A DNA stretch of 17,522 nucleotides from an uncultured Lachnospiraceae bacterium (GTDB lineage Bacteria; Bacillota_A; Clostridia; Lachnospirales; Lachnospiraceae), in the NCBI GenBank assembly GCA_902795985.1, contig CADBNG010000326.1, positions 1-17,522 on the forward strand, given 5' to 3'. The notes under the pieces are model-generated. The model was not told where the DNA came from. It was given only the letters and a program-made list of their open reading frames with translations, and searched no databases. A program made the translations under genes and the position numbers. Each line of letters opens with the position of its first letter. Position 1 is the stretch's first letter. Below are positions 7,699 to 15,485 of this stretch, piece after piece.

Positions 7699-7795
7699 AC
7701 CGGTAAACGGGAGAATCACAGGGATTTATAAGTCCGCTAGGAGGGCGTTTCCTTCATTTGGGGACGAAGTGTATCTGCCGCGCCGTACTGCGGAA

Positions 7796-7824
7796 TTGTC
7801 TAAATGCCGTTTTAGTGGTAAAAT
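7796..7824 (+). promoter_or_regulatory. Sigma-A-type promoter for glmS
   Basis: TTGTCT (7796-7801) and TAAAAT (7819-7824) are 17 bases apart and lie 43 bases before the glmS ATG. The resulting leader would be only about 35 bases, with GGGAGAG near 7855-7861 as ribosome binding site. That is too short for a glmS ribozyme, so feedback by that route is not expected. Confidence 0.75.
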
Positions 7825-7867
7825 ACAGCAATTAATTGTTGTTGCGGTTCTGCAGGGAGAGATTATT

Positions 7868-9706
7868 ATGTGCGGCATCATAGGCTACAGCGGAACCTGT
7901 CAGGCTTCGGGAATACTGCTGGACGGGCTTCAGAGACTGGAATACAGAGGATACGACAGCGCGGGAATCGCCGTCATCAATGATGAGGGCGAACTTCAGA
8001 TCGAAAAATCAAAAGGCGAGCTGAAAGTCCTGCGTTCGCTGACCGACAACGGACGGGTGGTAAAAGGTACAACCGGGATCGGGCATACCCGCTGGGCAAC
8101 CCACGGGGAGCCGAGCGATGTTAATTCCCATCCCCACCTGAGCCAGGACGCCCGGGTTGCCGTCGTCCATAACGGCATTATCGAGAATTATGCGGAGATC
8201 AAGGAATTCCTGATCAGCCACGGCAAGAAATTCCTTTCGGAAACGGATACGGAAGTCATCGCGCAGCTGATCGAGTATTATTACGAAAAGGGAAACGATA
8301 TTCTCGCTTCGGTTTACAAAGCGCTTCACCGTCTTCGCGGAGCCTATGCCCTCGGAATCCTGTGCAAGGACCATCCGGAGTTCCTGATGGCGGCGCGCAA
8401 GGACGCCCCGCTGATCATCGGTTACGGACAGGAAGGCAATTATATCGCGTCGGACGTTACCGGGATCATTGAACATACAAAGGAAGTCGCCTACATGGAG
8501 AACGGCGAAGTCGCCGTGATCACAAAAGACCGGGTACAGGTCTTTGACGAAATGGGCGATCCGGTGGAAAAGGAGCATCAGTTTGTCAGCTGGGATATCA
8601 GCGAGGCGGAAAAACAGGGCTATGCCCATTTTATGTTCAAGGAGATCATGGAACAGCCGGAGGCCGTGAGAAGAACGGTTTCTCCGAGGCTGCAGAATGG
8701 AAAGATCTTTTTTGAAGAGCTGGACATGTCGGAAGAATACATCCGGGGGATTCAAAGGATTGTTATAATAGCCTGCGGTTCCTCCTATCATGTCGGAATG
8801 GTCGGGAAATATACTCTGGAGAAGCTGACGCGGATCCCGGTGAGCGTTTCACTGGCATCGGAATTCCGTTACGCCGATCCGCTGGTGGATGAATCCATGC
8901 TGGTCGTTGCCATCAGTCAGTCCGGGGAAACGCTGGACACGATGGAGGCCATTAAGGAAGCAAAACGCCGGCATTCCCGGGTCCTTTCCATTGTCAATGT
9001 GGTAGGAAGCTCCATTTCCAGGGAAGCCGATGACGTGATTTATACCCTTGCCGGCCCGGAAATCGCGGTCGCCACCACCAAAGCCTACAGCACCCAGCTG
9101 GTTGTGCTGAACATGCTCGGCATCCTGTTCGCAAAAACGCGGGGAACCTTAACGGATAAGGAATACCGCGCCCTTCTGGCGGAGCTTCGCGCGCTTCCCG
9201 ATAAAATGGAGTCCGTGCTGAAAAACACCGATAGTATTCAGTATCATGCTTCCCAGTATTTTAACCGGGATTCCATCTTTTTCATGGGCCGCAATATTGA
9301 TTACGCCCAGGGCCTGGAGGGCAGCCTGAAGCTGAAGGAGATTTCCTACATTCATTCCGAAGCCTACGCGGCGGGCGAACTGAAGCACGGGACGATTTCC
9401 CTGATCGAGGACGGAACCCTGGTGGTTGCGGTGGGAACCTATGGACCATTGATTAAAAAAACCATTTCGAATATTATTGAAGTGAAATCCCGCGGGGCGG
9501 ATGTCATCGTCCTTACGACCGACAGCCATCAGAAGGAAATGGAAAGCGCTGCGGATATTGTTTTTTCCATCCCGGACACTGCGGTGACGTTTCAGCCGTC
9601 CCTGAGCATTCTGCCTCTTCAGCTGTTTGCCTATTATGTGGCGCTGATGAGGGGATGTTCCATTGACAAACCCCGGAACCTGGCGAAATCCGTTACGGTT
9701 GAATAA
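7868..9706 (+). CDS. glmS: Glutamine--fructose-6-phosphate aminotransferase (isomerizing), glucosamine-6-phosphate synthase
   Basis: GlmS makes glucosamine-6-phosphate from fructose-6-phosphate and glutamine, the entry step to UDP-GlcNAc and cell wall. The 612-residue product is full length. It starts MCGIIGYSG, so Cys2 becomes the N-terminal nucleophile after Met removal; an upstream extension of the frame (from 7769) is rejected because it would bury this cysteine. The glutaminase domain (1 to about 240) shows RGYDSAGIA, GHTRWATHG and VHNGIIENY. Two SIS domains follow (about 285-600) with ACGSSYH, ISQSGETLDT and ATTKAYSTQ, and the C-terminus DKPRNLAKSVTVE is the family's usual end. It has its own promoter, and the methyltransferase and bioY follow on the same strand without a visible terminator, so they may be cotranscribed. 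The GlmM step is encoded 4.4 kb downstream. Confidence 0.98.
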   Translation: MCGIIGYSGTCQASGILLDGLQRLEYRGYDSAGIAVINDEGELQIEKSKGELKVLRSLTDNGRVVKGTTGIGHTRWATHGEPSDVNSHPHLSQDARVAVVHNGIIENYAEIKEFLISHGKKFLSETDTEVIAQLIEYYYEKGNDILASVYKALHRLRGAYALGILCKDHPEFLMAARKDAPLIIGYGQEGNYIASDVTGIIEHTKEVAYMENGEVAVITKDRVQVFDEMGDPVEKEHQFVSWDISEAEKQGYAHFMFKEIMEQPEAVRRTVSPRLQNGKIFFEELDMSEEYIRGIQRIVIIACGSSYHVGMVGKYTLEKLTRIPVSVSLASEFRYADPLVDESMLVVAISQSGETLDTMEAIKEAKRRHSRVLSIVNVVGSSISREADDVIYTLAGPEIAVATTKAYSTQLVVLNMLGILFAKTRGTLTDKEYRALLAELRALPDKMESVLKNTDSIQYHASQYFNRDSIFFMGRNIDYAQGLEGSLKLKEISYIHSEAYAAGELKHGTISLIEDGTLVVAVGTYGPLIKKTISNIIEVKSRGADVIVLTTDSHQKEMESAADIVFSIPDTAVTFQPSLSILPLQLFAYYVALMRGCSIDKPRNLAKSVTVE

Positions 9707-9749
9707 GGGCAGACAAGAGAGTGTACGGACCAGTCAACAGGAGATCATT

Positions 9750-10625
9750 ATGACATTTCTGGAATTTATGAAAAAGAATCCGGTCCTGCTGGACGGCAGC
9801 ACCGGCACGCTGCTGCAGAGGCACGGCCTGAAACCCTCCGAGGGAACGGAAACCTGGAACCTGTCCCATCCGGAAATTGTACGGTCCGTTCATCAGGGGT
9901 ATTTTGACGTGGGATCCAATGTGGTCGTAACGAATACCTTCGGTGCCAGTGCCCGGAAATATCCGGATTTTTCCGAACAGGAACGCCTGATCCGGGCGGC
10001 TGTCGACAATGCGGCTTACGCAAGGGAAAACAGCCGTTCAGAGCAGGAAAAATTCATTGCTCTGGACCTGGGCCCCTTAGGCGCTTTTCTGGAGCCTTTC
10101 GGGGACCTTGATTTTGAGGAGGCGGCGGAGATTTTCGCGAAGGCGGTGCGGTCTGGCTGTGGCCCGGATGTCGATCTGATCATGATTGAAACCATGATGG
10201 ATCTCGAAGAGGCGAAAGCGGCGCTGACGGCGGCAAAAGCCTGCTGTTCTCTGCCGGTAATCGTTTCCCATACCTACAATGAGGACGGGCATACCCTGAC
10301 TGGGGCCGATCCATTTACGGTTGTCCGGACGATGGAAAGCCTGGGAGCGGATGCGGTAGGCCTGAACTGTTCCTTCGGCCCGGATACATTAAAGGAAACG
10401 GCGAGAGAGTACCTGAAGGCGGCATCGGTGCCTGTGTCATTCAAGCCGAACGCCGGTCTTCCGAAAGAAACAGACGGAGTTTTATCCTACAATATCACTC
10501 CGGATGCCTTCGCGGAACATGTTGCCGGGATGGCAAAAGAAGGGGTCCGCCTGGTCGGCGGGTGCTGCGGAACGGACCCGGATTATATCCTGGCGCTGGC
10601 GGAAAAAATGAAAGGAATCGGATGA
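9750..10625 (+). CDS. Homocysteine S-methyltransferase, stand-alone domain
   Basis: This 291-residue zinc methyltransferase moves a methyl group to homocysteine to form methionine. The fold resembles the N-terminal Hcy domain of MetH and betaine- or S-methylmethionine-dependent enzymes. Signatures are LLDGSTGTLLQ (13-23), VVTNTFGAS (59-67), ALDLGPLG (104-111), and the three zinc cysteines Cys207 (GLNCSFGP) plus Cys272-Cys273 (GGCCGTDP). There are no pterin-, cobalamin- or activation-domains, so it is not a full MetH. The methyl donor is unknown: it could be the Hcy part of a split MetH or use an alternative donor. The ATG at 9750 follows AGGAG (9739-9743) by six bases; the longer frame from 9663 overlaps glmS and is rejected. 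It lies 43 bases after glmS and 56 before bioY. Confidence 0.9.
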   Translation: MTFLEFMKKNPVLLDGSTGTLLQRHGLKPSEGTETWNLSHPEIVRSVHQGYFDVGSNVVVTNTFGASARKYPDFSEQERLIRAAVDNAAYARENSRSEQEKFIALDLGPLGAFLEPFGDLDFEEAAEIFAKAVRSGCGPDVDLIMIETMMDLEEAKAALTAAKACCSLPVIVSHTYNEDGHTLTGADPFTVVRTMESLGADAVGLNCSFGPDTLKETAREYLKAASVPVSFKPNAGLPKETDGVLSYNITPDAFAEHVAGMAKEGVRLVGGCCGTDPDYILALAEKMKGIG

Positions 10626-10681
10626 TACGGGATCGCGCTTAAAGCAGGTTCCTGACAAATAAATGGAAGAAGAGCAAACAG

Positions 10682-11230
10682 ATGACAAGAGAAAAAACCG
10701 TTTCAAAAGAAGGACTGCATACGAAGGAACTGGTCGCTGCGGCCGTGATGTGCGCCGTGACGGCGGTGTTGTCCCAGATCGCGGTTCCGCTTCCCAGCGG
10801 CGTTCCCGTTACGCTGCAGACGTTTGCGGTCGCGTTGTGCGCTTATATACTTGAAACTCGATATGCGGCTGCTTCCATGGCGGTCTACCTTCTTCTGGGC
10901 CTGGTCGGCGTTCCCGTATTTGCCAATTTCGGCGCGGGACCGGGAAAGCTTGCCGGACTGACCGGCGGATTTCTCTGGGGCTTTCTTCTGTTCTGCGTGA
11001 TCGCGTCTTTTTCGATGCGGCAGAAAAGAGTGCCCGTCCGGATTGCGGCCGGGATTCTCGGACTGCTGGTCTGCCATCTGTGCGGCGTGATCCAGTTTTC
11101 CGCATTATCCGGCACCGGTTTCGGGGCTTCGCTCCTGCTGGTTTCACTGCCGTACCTTCCGAAGGATATCCTTTCCGTGGTTCTGGCTTATCTTGTGGCC
11201 GGGAGAATCCGGCCCCTGATCCGGCGGTAA
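10682..11230 (+). CDS. bioY: Biotin transporter BioY, ECF substrate-binding S component
   Basis: BioY captures biotin in the membrane and works with the energy-coupling module EcfT/EcfA, which is not in this window. The 182-residue protein is of normal length with about six hydrophobic segments. Family motifs are VPLPSGVPVTLQTF (35-48), LLLGLVGVPVFANFGAGPG (70-88) and LAGLTGGFLWGF (90-101), which line the biotin site in known BioY structures. The ribosome binding site is weak (a GAAGAAGAG purine run near 10666-10674). The gene follows the methyltransferase by 56 bases and is ended by the strong terminator at 11265. No BirA-type palindrome (TTGTAAAC...) was seen upstream, so biotin-dependent control is not shown here. 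Confidence 0.95.
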   Translation: MTREKTVSKEGLHTKELVAAAVMCAVTAVLSQIAVPLPSGVPVTLQTFAVALCAYILETRYAAASMAVYLLLGLVGVPVFANFGAGPGKLAGLTGGFLWGFLLFCVIASFSMRQKRVPVRIAAGILGLLVCHLCGVIQFSALSGTGFGASLLLVSLPYLPKDILSVVLAYLVAGRIRPLIRR

Positions 11231-11264
11231 ACAGATCCCGGACAAAAAGCCGTTCCATGCATTG

Positions 11265-11296
11265 AAAAAGCTGCTGCGGAATCCGCAGCGCTTTTT
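11265..11296 (+). terminator. Intrinsic terminator after bioY
   Basis: GCTGCGG (11273-11279) pairs with CCGCAGC (11283-11289) around a three-base loop. The stem is extended by AAAAAGC (11265-11271) with GCTTTTT (11290-11296) across one bulged T. The closing T run gives a strong rho-independent terminator. Because the 5' side is A-rich, it could also work on the - strand. Confidence 0.92.
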
Positions 11297-11344
11297 CCTG
11301 TCTGCGGCAAAGTGCCGGTCATTATATTTTTATGACGAAAGGCA

Positions 11345-11373
11345 TTGACTTTAACACTTTTATGTGCTAAAGT
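11345..11373 (+). promoter_or_regulatory. Promoter of the symporter gene, overlapped by operator copy 1
   Basis: TTGACT (11345-11350) and TAAAGT (11368-11373) are exactly 17 bases apart. Both boxes form the arms of a 26-bp palindrome (11348-11373), so a bound repressor would block polymerase. The expected transcription start is near 11380, about 84 bases before the ATG. Confidence 0.65.
11348..11373. promoter_or_regulatory. Palindromic operator candidate, copy 1
   Basis: ACTTTAACAC and GTGCTAAAGT flank TTTTAT and are inverted repeats with one mismatched pair in ten. It overlaps both promoter boxes. Copy 2 has the same loop, the same mismatch and the same outer seven bases, starting exactly 40 bp later. 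The regulator is unknown. Confidence 0.75.
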
Positions 11374-11387
11374 CTAGCCCGACATAT

Positions 11388-11413
11388 ACTTTAACGCTTT
11401 TATGCGCTAAAGT
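11388..11413. promoter_or_regulatory. Palindromic operator candidate, copy 2
   Basis: ACTTTAACGC and GCGCTAAAGT flank TTTTAT. It differs from copy 1 only at one compensating position in each arm (CAC/GTG becomes CGC/GCG), so the symmetry is kept. That pattern points to selection for dyad symmetry. It lies just downstream of the predicted transcription start, on about the same DNA face as copy 1. Confidence 0.75.
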
Positions 11414-11463
11414 GACGCATCATTCATTCCGGATATCATACCGGAGCAAAGGGAGATAGACTC

Positions 11464-13020
11464 ATGCTGGACCTTGTAATCAAAATTATTATTCTGGTGG
11501 CTTTTTTCGGTGTTCTCGTCGGCGTAGGCATTTACTGCCGTCGGCACGCCACGGATGTGAACGGATTCGTCCTGGGAGGACGGAATGTGGGACCGTGGCT
11601 TTCGGCGTTCGCGTTCGGTACATCCTATTTCTCCGCCGTTGTATTTGTGGGCTACGCCGGTCAGTTCGGCTGGAAATACGGTATCGCCGCAACATGGGCG
11701 GGCCTGGGAAACGCGGTAATCGGTTCCTTAATGGCCTGGGCGATTCTGGGACGCCGGACCCGCATTATGACCCAGCATCTGGATTCCGCGACCATGCCCC
11801 AGTTTTTCGGCGAACGTTTTGGCAGCAGGCCGTTAAAAATCGCCGCGTCCGCGATTATCTTTGTATTCCTGATCCCTTATACCGCTTCTTTGTACAATGG
11901 CCTTTCCCGGCTGTTCGGAATGGCTTTCAATATTGACTATGAGGTATGCGTGATCGTTATGGCGATTCTGACGGCGATCTATGTAATCGCCGGCGGGTAT
12001 ATGGCGACCGCAATCAACGACTTTATTCAGGGACTGATTATGCTGATCGGCATCAGCGCCGTGATTATCGTAGTAATCCGGAACCAGGGAGGACTGATGG
12101 GAGCGATGGATTCACTGGCGCGCGTCAGCGACTCTGCGGTTTCGGAAACCCCGGGCATTTTCGCTTCCTTCTTCGGACCGGATCCGGTAAACCTTCTCGG
12201 AGTGGTCATCCTGACCTCTTTGGGTACCTGGGGACTTCCGCAGATGGTGCAGAAGTTTTATGCGATTAAAAGCGAGAAAGCGATCGGCAAGGGAACCATC
12301 ATATCCACGCTTTTCGCGGTTGTTATCGCCGGCGGCTGCTATTTCCTCGGCGGATTCGGACGTCTGTTTTCCGATCGCGTGGATATTGCCGCGGAAGGCT
12401 ATGACGCCATCATCCCCGCGATGCTTTCGGATCTTCCGGCGCTGCTGATTGCCGTGGTTGTCGTGCTGGTCCTTTCCGCTTCCATGTCCACGCTGTCGTC
12501 GCTGGTTATGACGTCCAGCTCTACGCTGACACTGGACTTTATTAAAGAGACCGTGAAAAAGGATATGAAAGAGCGGGAACAGCTTCTGCTGATCCGGATC
12601 CTGGTCGCCGTATTTATCGTGATTTCCTCCATTATCGCGATTGTCCAGTACAATTCCAATGTGTCCTTTATCGCCCAGCTGATGGGCGTATCCTGGGGAG
12701 CCCTCGCCGGCGCGTTCCTGGCGCCTTTCCTGTACGGACTGTACTGGAAACGGACCACCAAGGCGGCCTGCGCGGCAAGCTTTCTGTTCTCCACGGTTGT
12801 TATGATTCTGAACATCCTGATCCGCGGATCCTTTCCGCCGCTCCTGCAGTCGCCGATCAATGCCGGCGCGTTCTGCATGCTGGCCGGCCTGGTCATCGTT
12901 CCGGTTGTAAGCGCCTTTACCCGGCCGCCGGAGAAAGAAGAGGTCGAAAGGATTTTCTCCTGCTATCAGCGGAAAGTGTCGGTACCGGTTACGGATTCGA
13001 TCGGGGGAGAGGAAGAATAA
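11464..13020 (+). CDS. Sodium:solute symporter (SSS family), substrate unknown
   Basis: The 518-residue membrane protein has about 13 hydrophobic segments, usual for the SSS/PutP family (LeuT fold), which drives uptake of small solutes with sodium. Family features are FVLGGRNVGPWLSAFAFG (near 35-53), GGYMATAINDFIQG (near 178-191) and the Ser/Thr-rich segment SASMSTLSSLVMTSSS (338-353) matching the TM8 region that forms the Na2 site in PutP/vSGLT. The substrate (proline, pantothenate, sugar, carboxylate or other) cannot be read from sequence. The tail after about 490 is charged and cytoplasmic. GGGAG (11451-11455) precedes the ATG. It is a single-gene unit between two terminators with paired operators over its promoter, so it is probably under dedicated, perhaps substrate-responsive, repression. 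Confidence 0.93.
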   Translation: MLDLVIKIIILVAFFGVLVGVGIYCRRHATDVNGFVLGGRNVGPWLSAFAFGTSYFSAVVFVGYAGQFGWKYGIAATWAGLGNAVIGSLMAWAILGRRTRIMTQHLDSATMPQFFGERFGSRPLKIAASAIIFVFLIPYTASLYNGLSRLFGMAFNIDYEVCVIVMAILTAIYVIAGGYMATAINDFIQGLIMLIGISAVIIVVIRNQGGLMGAMDSLARVSDSAVSETPGIFASFFGPDPVNLLGVVILTSLGTWGLPQMVQKFYAIKSEKAIGKGTIISTLFAVVIAGGCYFLGGFGRLFSDRVDIAAEGYDAIIPAMLSDLPALLIAVVVVLVLSASMSTLSSLVMTSSSTLTLDFIKETVKKDMKEREQLLLIRILVAVFIVISSIIAIVQYNSNVSFIAQLMGVSWGALAGAFLAPFLYGLYWKRTTKAACAASFLFSTVVMILNILIRGSFPPLLQSPINAGAFCMLAGLVIVPVVSAFTRPPEKEEVERIFSCYQRKVSVPVTDSIGGEEE

Positions 13021-13051
13021 ACGGTGTCGATTCCTTAATAAAGAGAAACGG

Positions 13052-13088
13052 ACGGACTGCTGGACCGGAATGGGAAGCAGTCCGTTTT
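13052..13088 (+). terminator. Intrinsic terminator after the symporter gene
   Basis: ACGGACTGCT (13052-13061) pairs perfectly with AGCAGTCCGT (13076-13085) around a 14-base loop, followed by TTTT (13085-13088). It lies 31 bases past the stop codon. Confidence 0.9.
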
Positions 13089-13312
13089 CCGGTTCGGGCA
13101 AAGGCCTTTCTGCCGGCCTGTCCCTGTTCCCTGATACCCTTTTGCCGCGTCATCCGGTCCGCGCCTTTTGTGAAAACCGGACAATGATGAAAAAATCCTG
13201 GAATTCCTGAATGTGTCGGCGGGAATTCATGCAATTATTTACTGCAAAAGGTCAAAAATCCGGAAATTCTGAATCTTTATTCTTATATTCCGTCATTTTT
13301 GCAGAATGCCTC
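13089..13312. other. Intergenic stretch without a supported gene
   Basis: About 300 bases separate the symporter terminator from the next start codon. I see no convincing gene here; a frame crossing 13211-13498 has no family resemblance and overlaps the acetyltransferase start. The stretch holds a weak inverted repeat (TCCGGT near 13153 with ACCGGA near 13186) and two degenerate copies of an AAAATCC...GAAT segment (13190-13212 and 13253-13274). Confidence 0.6.
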
Positions 13313-13341
13313 TTGAATTCCCATGCAAAAAAAGATAAAAT
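13313..13341 (+). promoter_or_regulatory. Promoter for the acetyltransferase-glmM-nagB unit
   Basis: TTGAAT (13313-13318) and TAAAAT (13336-13341) are 17 bases apart with an A-rich spacer, 51 bases before the start codon. No terminator is visible before the end of nagB, so it may drive three genes and perhaps purA. Confidence 0.75.
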
Positions 13342-13392
13342 CAATCGATATGTTTTTTTGCTGAAGAATACAAGCAAGGGGAGGAATCAATT

Positions 13393-14055
13393 TTGTATAA
13401 GATCAGTGAACTGTACGATCTGGAACATACGATGGCGAAGGAGTATCTGCAGCAGTTCATTTATCCCTGGGAAGCTCTGGCGGGAATCAAGGAACTGATT
13501 CTGACTCTGGGACCCGGGCTGGATCCGGAGGAATACGAGGAGGTCTCGGAACACGTCTGGGTCCATAAAACGGCAAAGGTTTTTCCTTCGGCCTATCTGG
13601 GAGCCCCCTGCATTATCGGGCCGCGTACGGAAGTGCGGCACTGCGCGTTTGTCCGGGGTTCCGCCCTGGTGGGAGAGGACTGTGTCGTGGGAAACAGCGT
13701 TGAACTGAAAAACGTGATTCTGTTTGACCATGTCCAGACCCCGCATTATAATTACGTGGGCGATTCCATTCTCGGATATTATGCCCATATGGGAGCGGGC
13801 TCCATTACTTCGAATGTGAAATCGGACAAGGAGCTGGTAATTGTTCACGCACCCGAGGAAGAAATCGTTACCGGGCTGAAGAAATTCGGGGCGATGCTGG
13901 GGGACCATGTGGAGGTCGGCTGCAACGCCGTCCTGAATCCGGGAACCGTGATCGGCAGAAACTGCCGGGTCTATCCCACCTCCTGCGTCCGCGGCGTGGT
14001 TCCGTCGGACAGCATCTGGAAAGTGAACGGTACCATCGCTCCGATCACGGAATAA
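13393..14055 (+). CDS. Left-handed beta-helix acyltransferase resembling the GlmU acetyltransferase domain
   Basis: The 220-residue protein has a short helical N-terminus (1 to about 50) and then hexapeptide repeats (about 55-205). HYNYVGDSILGYYAHMGAGS (118-137), followed by ITSN, matches the GlmU C-terminal block HLTYLGDAEIG...NIGAGTIT, and His118 aligns with the GlmU catalytic histidine. There is no GlmU uridylyltransferase domain (no LAAGxGTRM motif). It is therefore probably a stand-alone sugar N-acetyltransferase, with glucosamine-1-phosphate, the product of GlmM encoded 20 bases downstream, as the natural candidate substrate. Related proteins are often annotated as UDP-GlcNAc pyrophosphorylase, which the missing domain argues against. 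The start is a TTG at 13393, set by AGGGGAGG (13377-13384) eight bases before it. Function is inferred from fold and neighbours. Confidence 0.8.
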   Translation: MYKISELYDLEHTMAKEYLQQFIYPWEALAGIKELILTLGPGLDPEEYEEVSEHVWVHKTAKVFPSAYLGAPCIIGPRTEVRHCAFVRGSALVGEDCVVGNSVELKNVILFDHVQTPHYNYVGDSILGYYAHMGAGSITSNVKSDKELVIVHAPEEEIVTGLKKFGAMLGDHVEVGCNAVLNPGTVIGRNCRVYPTSCVRGVVPSDSIWKVNGTIAPITE

Positions 14056-14075
14056 CTGCTTGAAAGGGGAGCACT

Positions 14076-15428
14076 ATGGGGAAATATTTTGGAACAGACG
14101 GATTCCGTGGGGAGGCCAACGTCAATCTGACCTTTGACCACGCGGTTAAAATCGGGCGGTTTCTTGGCTGGTACTACGGAAAACGGCTGGAGAAAAAAGC
14201 CAGGATCGTGATCGGCAAGGACACGAGAAGATCCAGCTATATGTTTGAATATGCGCTGTGCGCCGGGCTGACCGCTTCCGGAGCGGATGCCTATATCATG
14301 CATGTTACGACGACGCCGAGCGTCTCGTATATCACCCGGACGGACGGCTTTGACTGCGGCATCATGATTTCCGCATCGCACAATCCGTATTACGACAACG
14401 GAATCAAGCTGATGAATTCCAACGGCGAAAAGATGGACGAGGAGACGATCCTTCAGGTGGAAGCCTATATCGACGGCGATATCGAAGAGATTCCCCTTGC
14501 CCGGAAAGAAGACATCGGCTGCACGGTGGATTACGTCGCCGGCCGGAACCGTTATATAGGATATCTGATCTCTCTTTCCCGATTTTCCTTCAGCGGCATG
14601 AAGGTCGGCCTGGATGTGGCGAACGGAGCCGCCTGGTCCATCGCAAAGGGCGTTTTTGACGCTCTCGGAGCCAGGACCTATGTGATCAATAACGAACCCA
14701 ATGGCCTGAACATCAATACAGACTGCGGATCAACCCATATCGAACAGCTTCAGAAGCATGTCGTTGAGAACGGACTGGACATCGGTTTTGCCTATGACGG
14801 AGACGCGGACCGCTGCCTCTGTGTGGATGAAAAGGGAAACGTCGTTACCGGGGATCATATCCTTTATATCTACGGACTGTACATGAAAGAGCGCGGAAAG
14901 CTCGTGAACAATAAGGTCGTGACCACCGTCATGTCCAATTTCGGTCTGTATAAAGCCCTGGATAAAGTCGGCATTGAGTATGACAAGACCAAAGTCGGCG
15001 ATAAATACGTTTATGAGAACATGGTCGAGACCGGCAACCGCATCGGCGGAGAGCAGAGCGGCCATATCATCTTTACAAAATACGCCAAGACGGGAGACGG
15101 CATCCTGACCTCCATTAAAATGATGGAAGTGCTGATCGCCCGCGGCAAACCCTTAAGCGAACTGGCCGCACCGGTCGTGTTCTACCCGCAGGTTCTGAAA
15201 AACGTCCGTGTGCTTTCCAAACCGAAGGCGCAGAATGACCCGGACGTACAGGCAGCTGTAGAAAAAGCGGCAGAAGAACTGGGCAACGAAGGAAGAATCC
15301 TGGTGCGGGAGAGCGGCACGGAGCCGGTTATCCGTGTGATGGTGGAAGCCGGATCCGATGAGATATGCGAGAAATATGTGGACAGCGTGATCGAAGTGAT
15401 CCGGGCAAAAGGCCATATTGACGGATAA
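14076..15428 (+). CDS. glmM: Phosphoglucosamine mutase
   Basis: GlmM converts glucosamine-6-phosphate to glucosamine-1-phosphate through a phosphoserine. The 450-residue length is normal. It begins KYFGTDGFRGEAN (3-15) and shows the phosphoserine loop ISASHNP with Ser101, the metal loop DGDADR (241-246), the sugar-binding loop GEQSGH (325-330) and the phosphate-binding loop RESGTEP (411-417). FGTDGFRG and GEQSGH separate GlmM from phosphomannomutase and phosphoglucomutase. An AGGGGAG ribosome binding site precedes the ATG. It lies 20 bases after the acetyltransferase and 57 before nagB, so the three probably form one operon around glucosamine phosphates. Confidence 0.97.
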   Translation: MGKYFGTDGFRGEANVNLTFDHAVKIGRFLGWYYGKRLEKKARIVIGKDTRRSSYMFEYALCAGLTASGADAYIMHVTTTPSVSYITRTDGFDCGIMISASHNPYYDNGIKLMNSNGEKMDEETILQVEAYIDGDIEEIPLARKEDIGCTVDYVAGRNRYIGYLISLSRFSFSGMKVGLDVANGAAWSIAKGVFDALGARTYVINNEPNGLNINTDCGSTHIEQLQKHVVENGLDIGFAYDGDADRCLCVDEKGNVVTGDHILYIYGLYMKERGKLVNNKVVTTVMSNFGLYKALDKVGIEYDKTKVGDKYVYENMVETGNRIGGEQSGHIIFTKYAKTGDGILTSIKMMEVLIARGKPLSELAAPVVFYPQVLKNVRVLSKPKAQNDPDVQAAVEKAAEELGNEGRILVRESGTEPVIRVMVEAGSDEICEKYVDSVIEVIRAKGHIDG

Positions 15429-15485
15429 CACCCGGACGGAAGGCTTTTCTGTCGACAATAATGATTGCAGAAGGAGATGACGGAA

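Noticed and set aside
7612..7867. glmS ribozyme in front of glmS
   Set aside because: The best promoter leaves a leader of only about 35 bases, and I cannot find the ribozyme core upstream.
7769..7867. N-terminal extension of GlmS
   Set aside because: It would place 33 residues before the catalytic Cys2 and include the promoter; the ATG at 7868 gives the family's normal start.
11318..11336. GTCAT-N9-ATGAC inverted repeat upstream of the symporter promoter
   Set aside because: The arms are only five bases in AT-rich DNA and do not resemble the two strong palindromes beside it.
11348..11413. CIRCE (HrcA) operator
   Set aside because: The inner bases TTAACAC/GTGCTAA resemble the outer seven of each CIRCE arm, but the arms are 6 bases apart instead of 13, the TC/GA ends are missing, and the gene is a transporter, not a chaperone.
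13211..13498. Small gene in the intergenic region
   Set aside because: It has no recognisable family, crosses the promoter and overlaps the acetyltransferase start in another frame.
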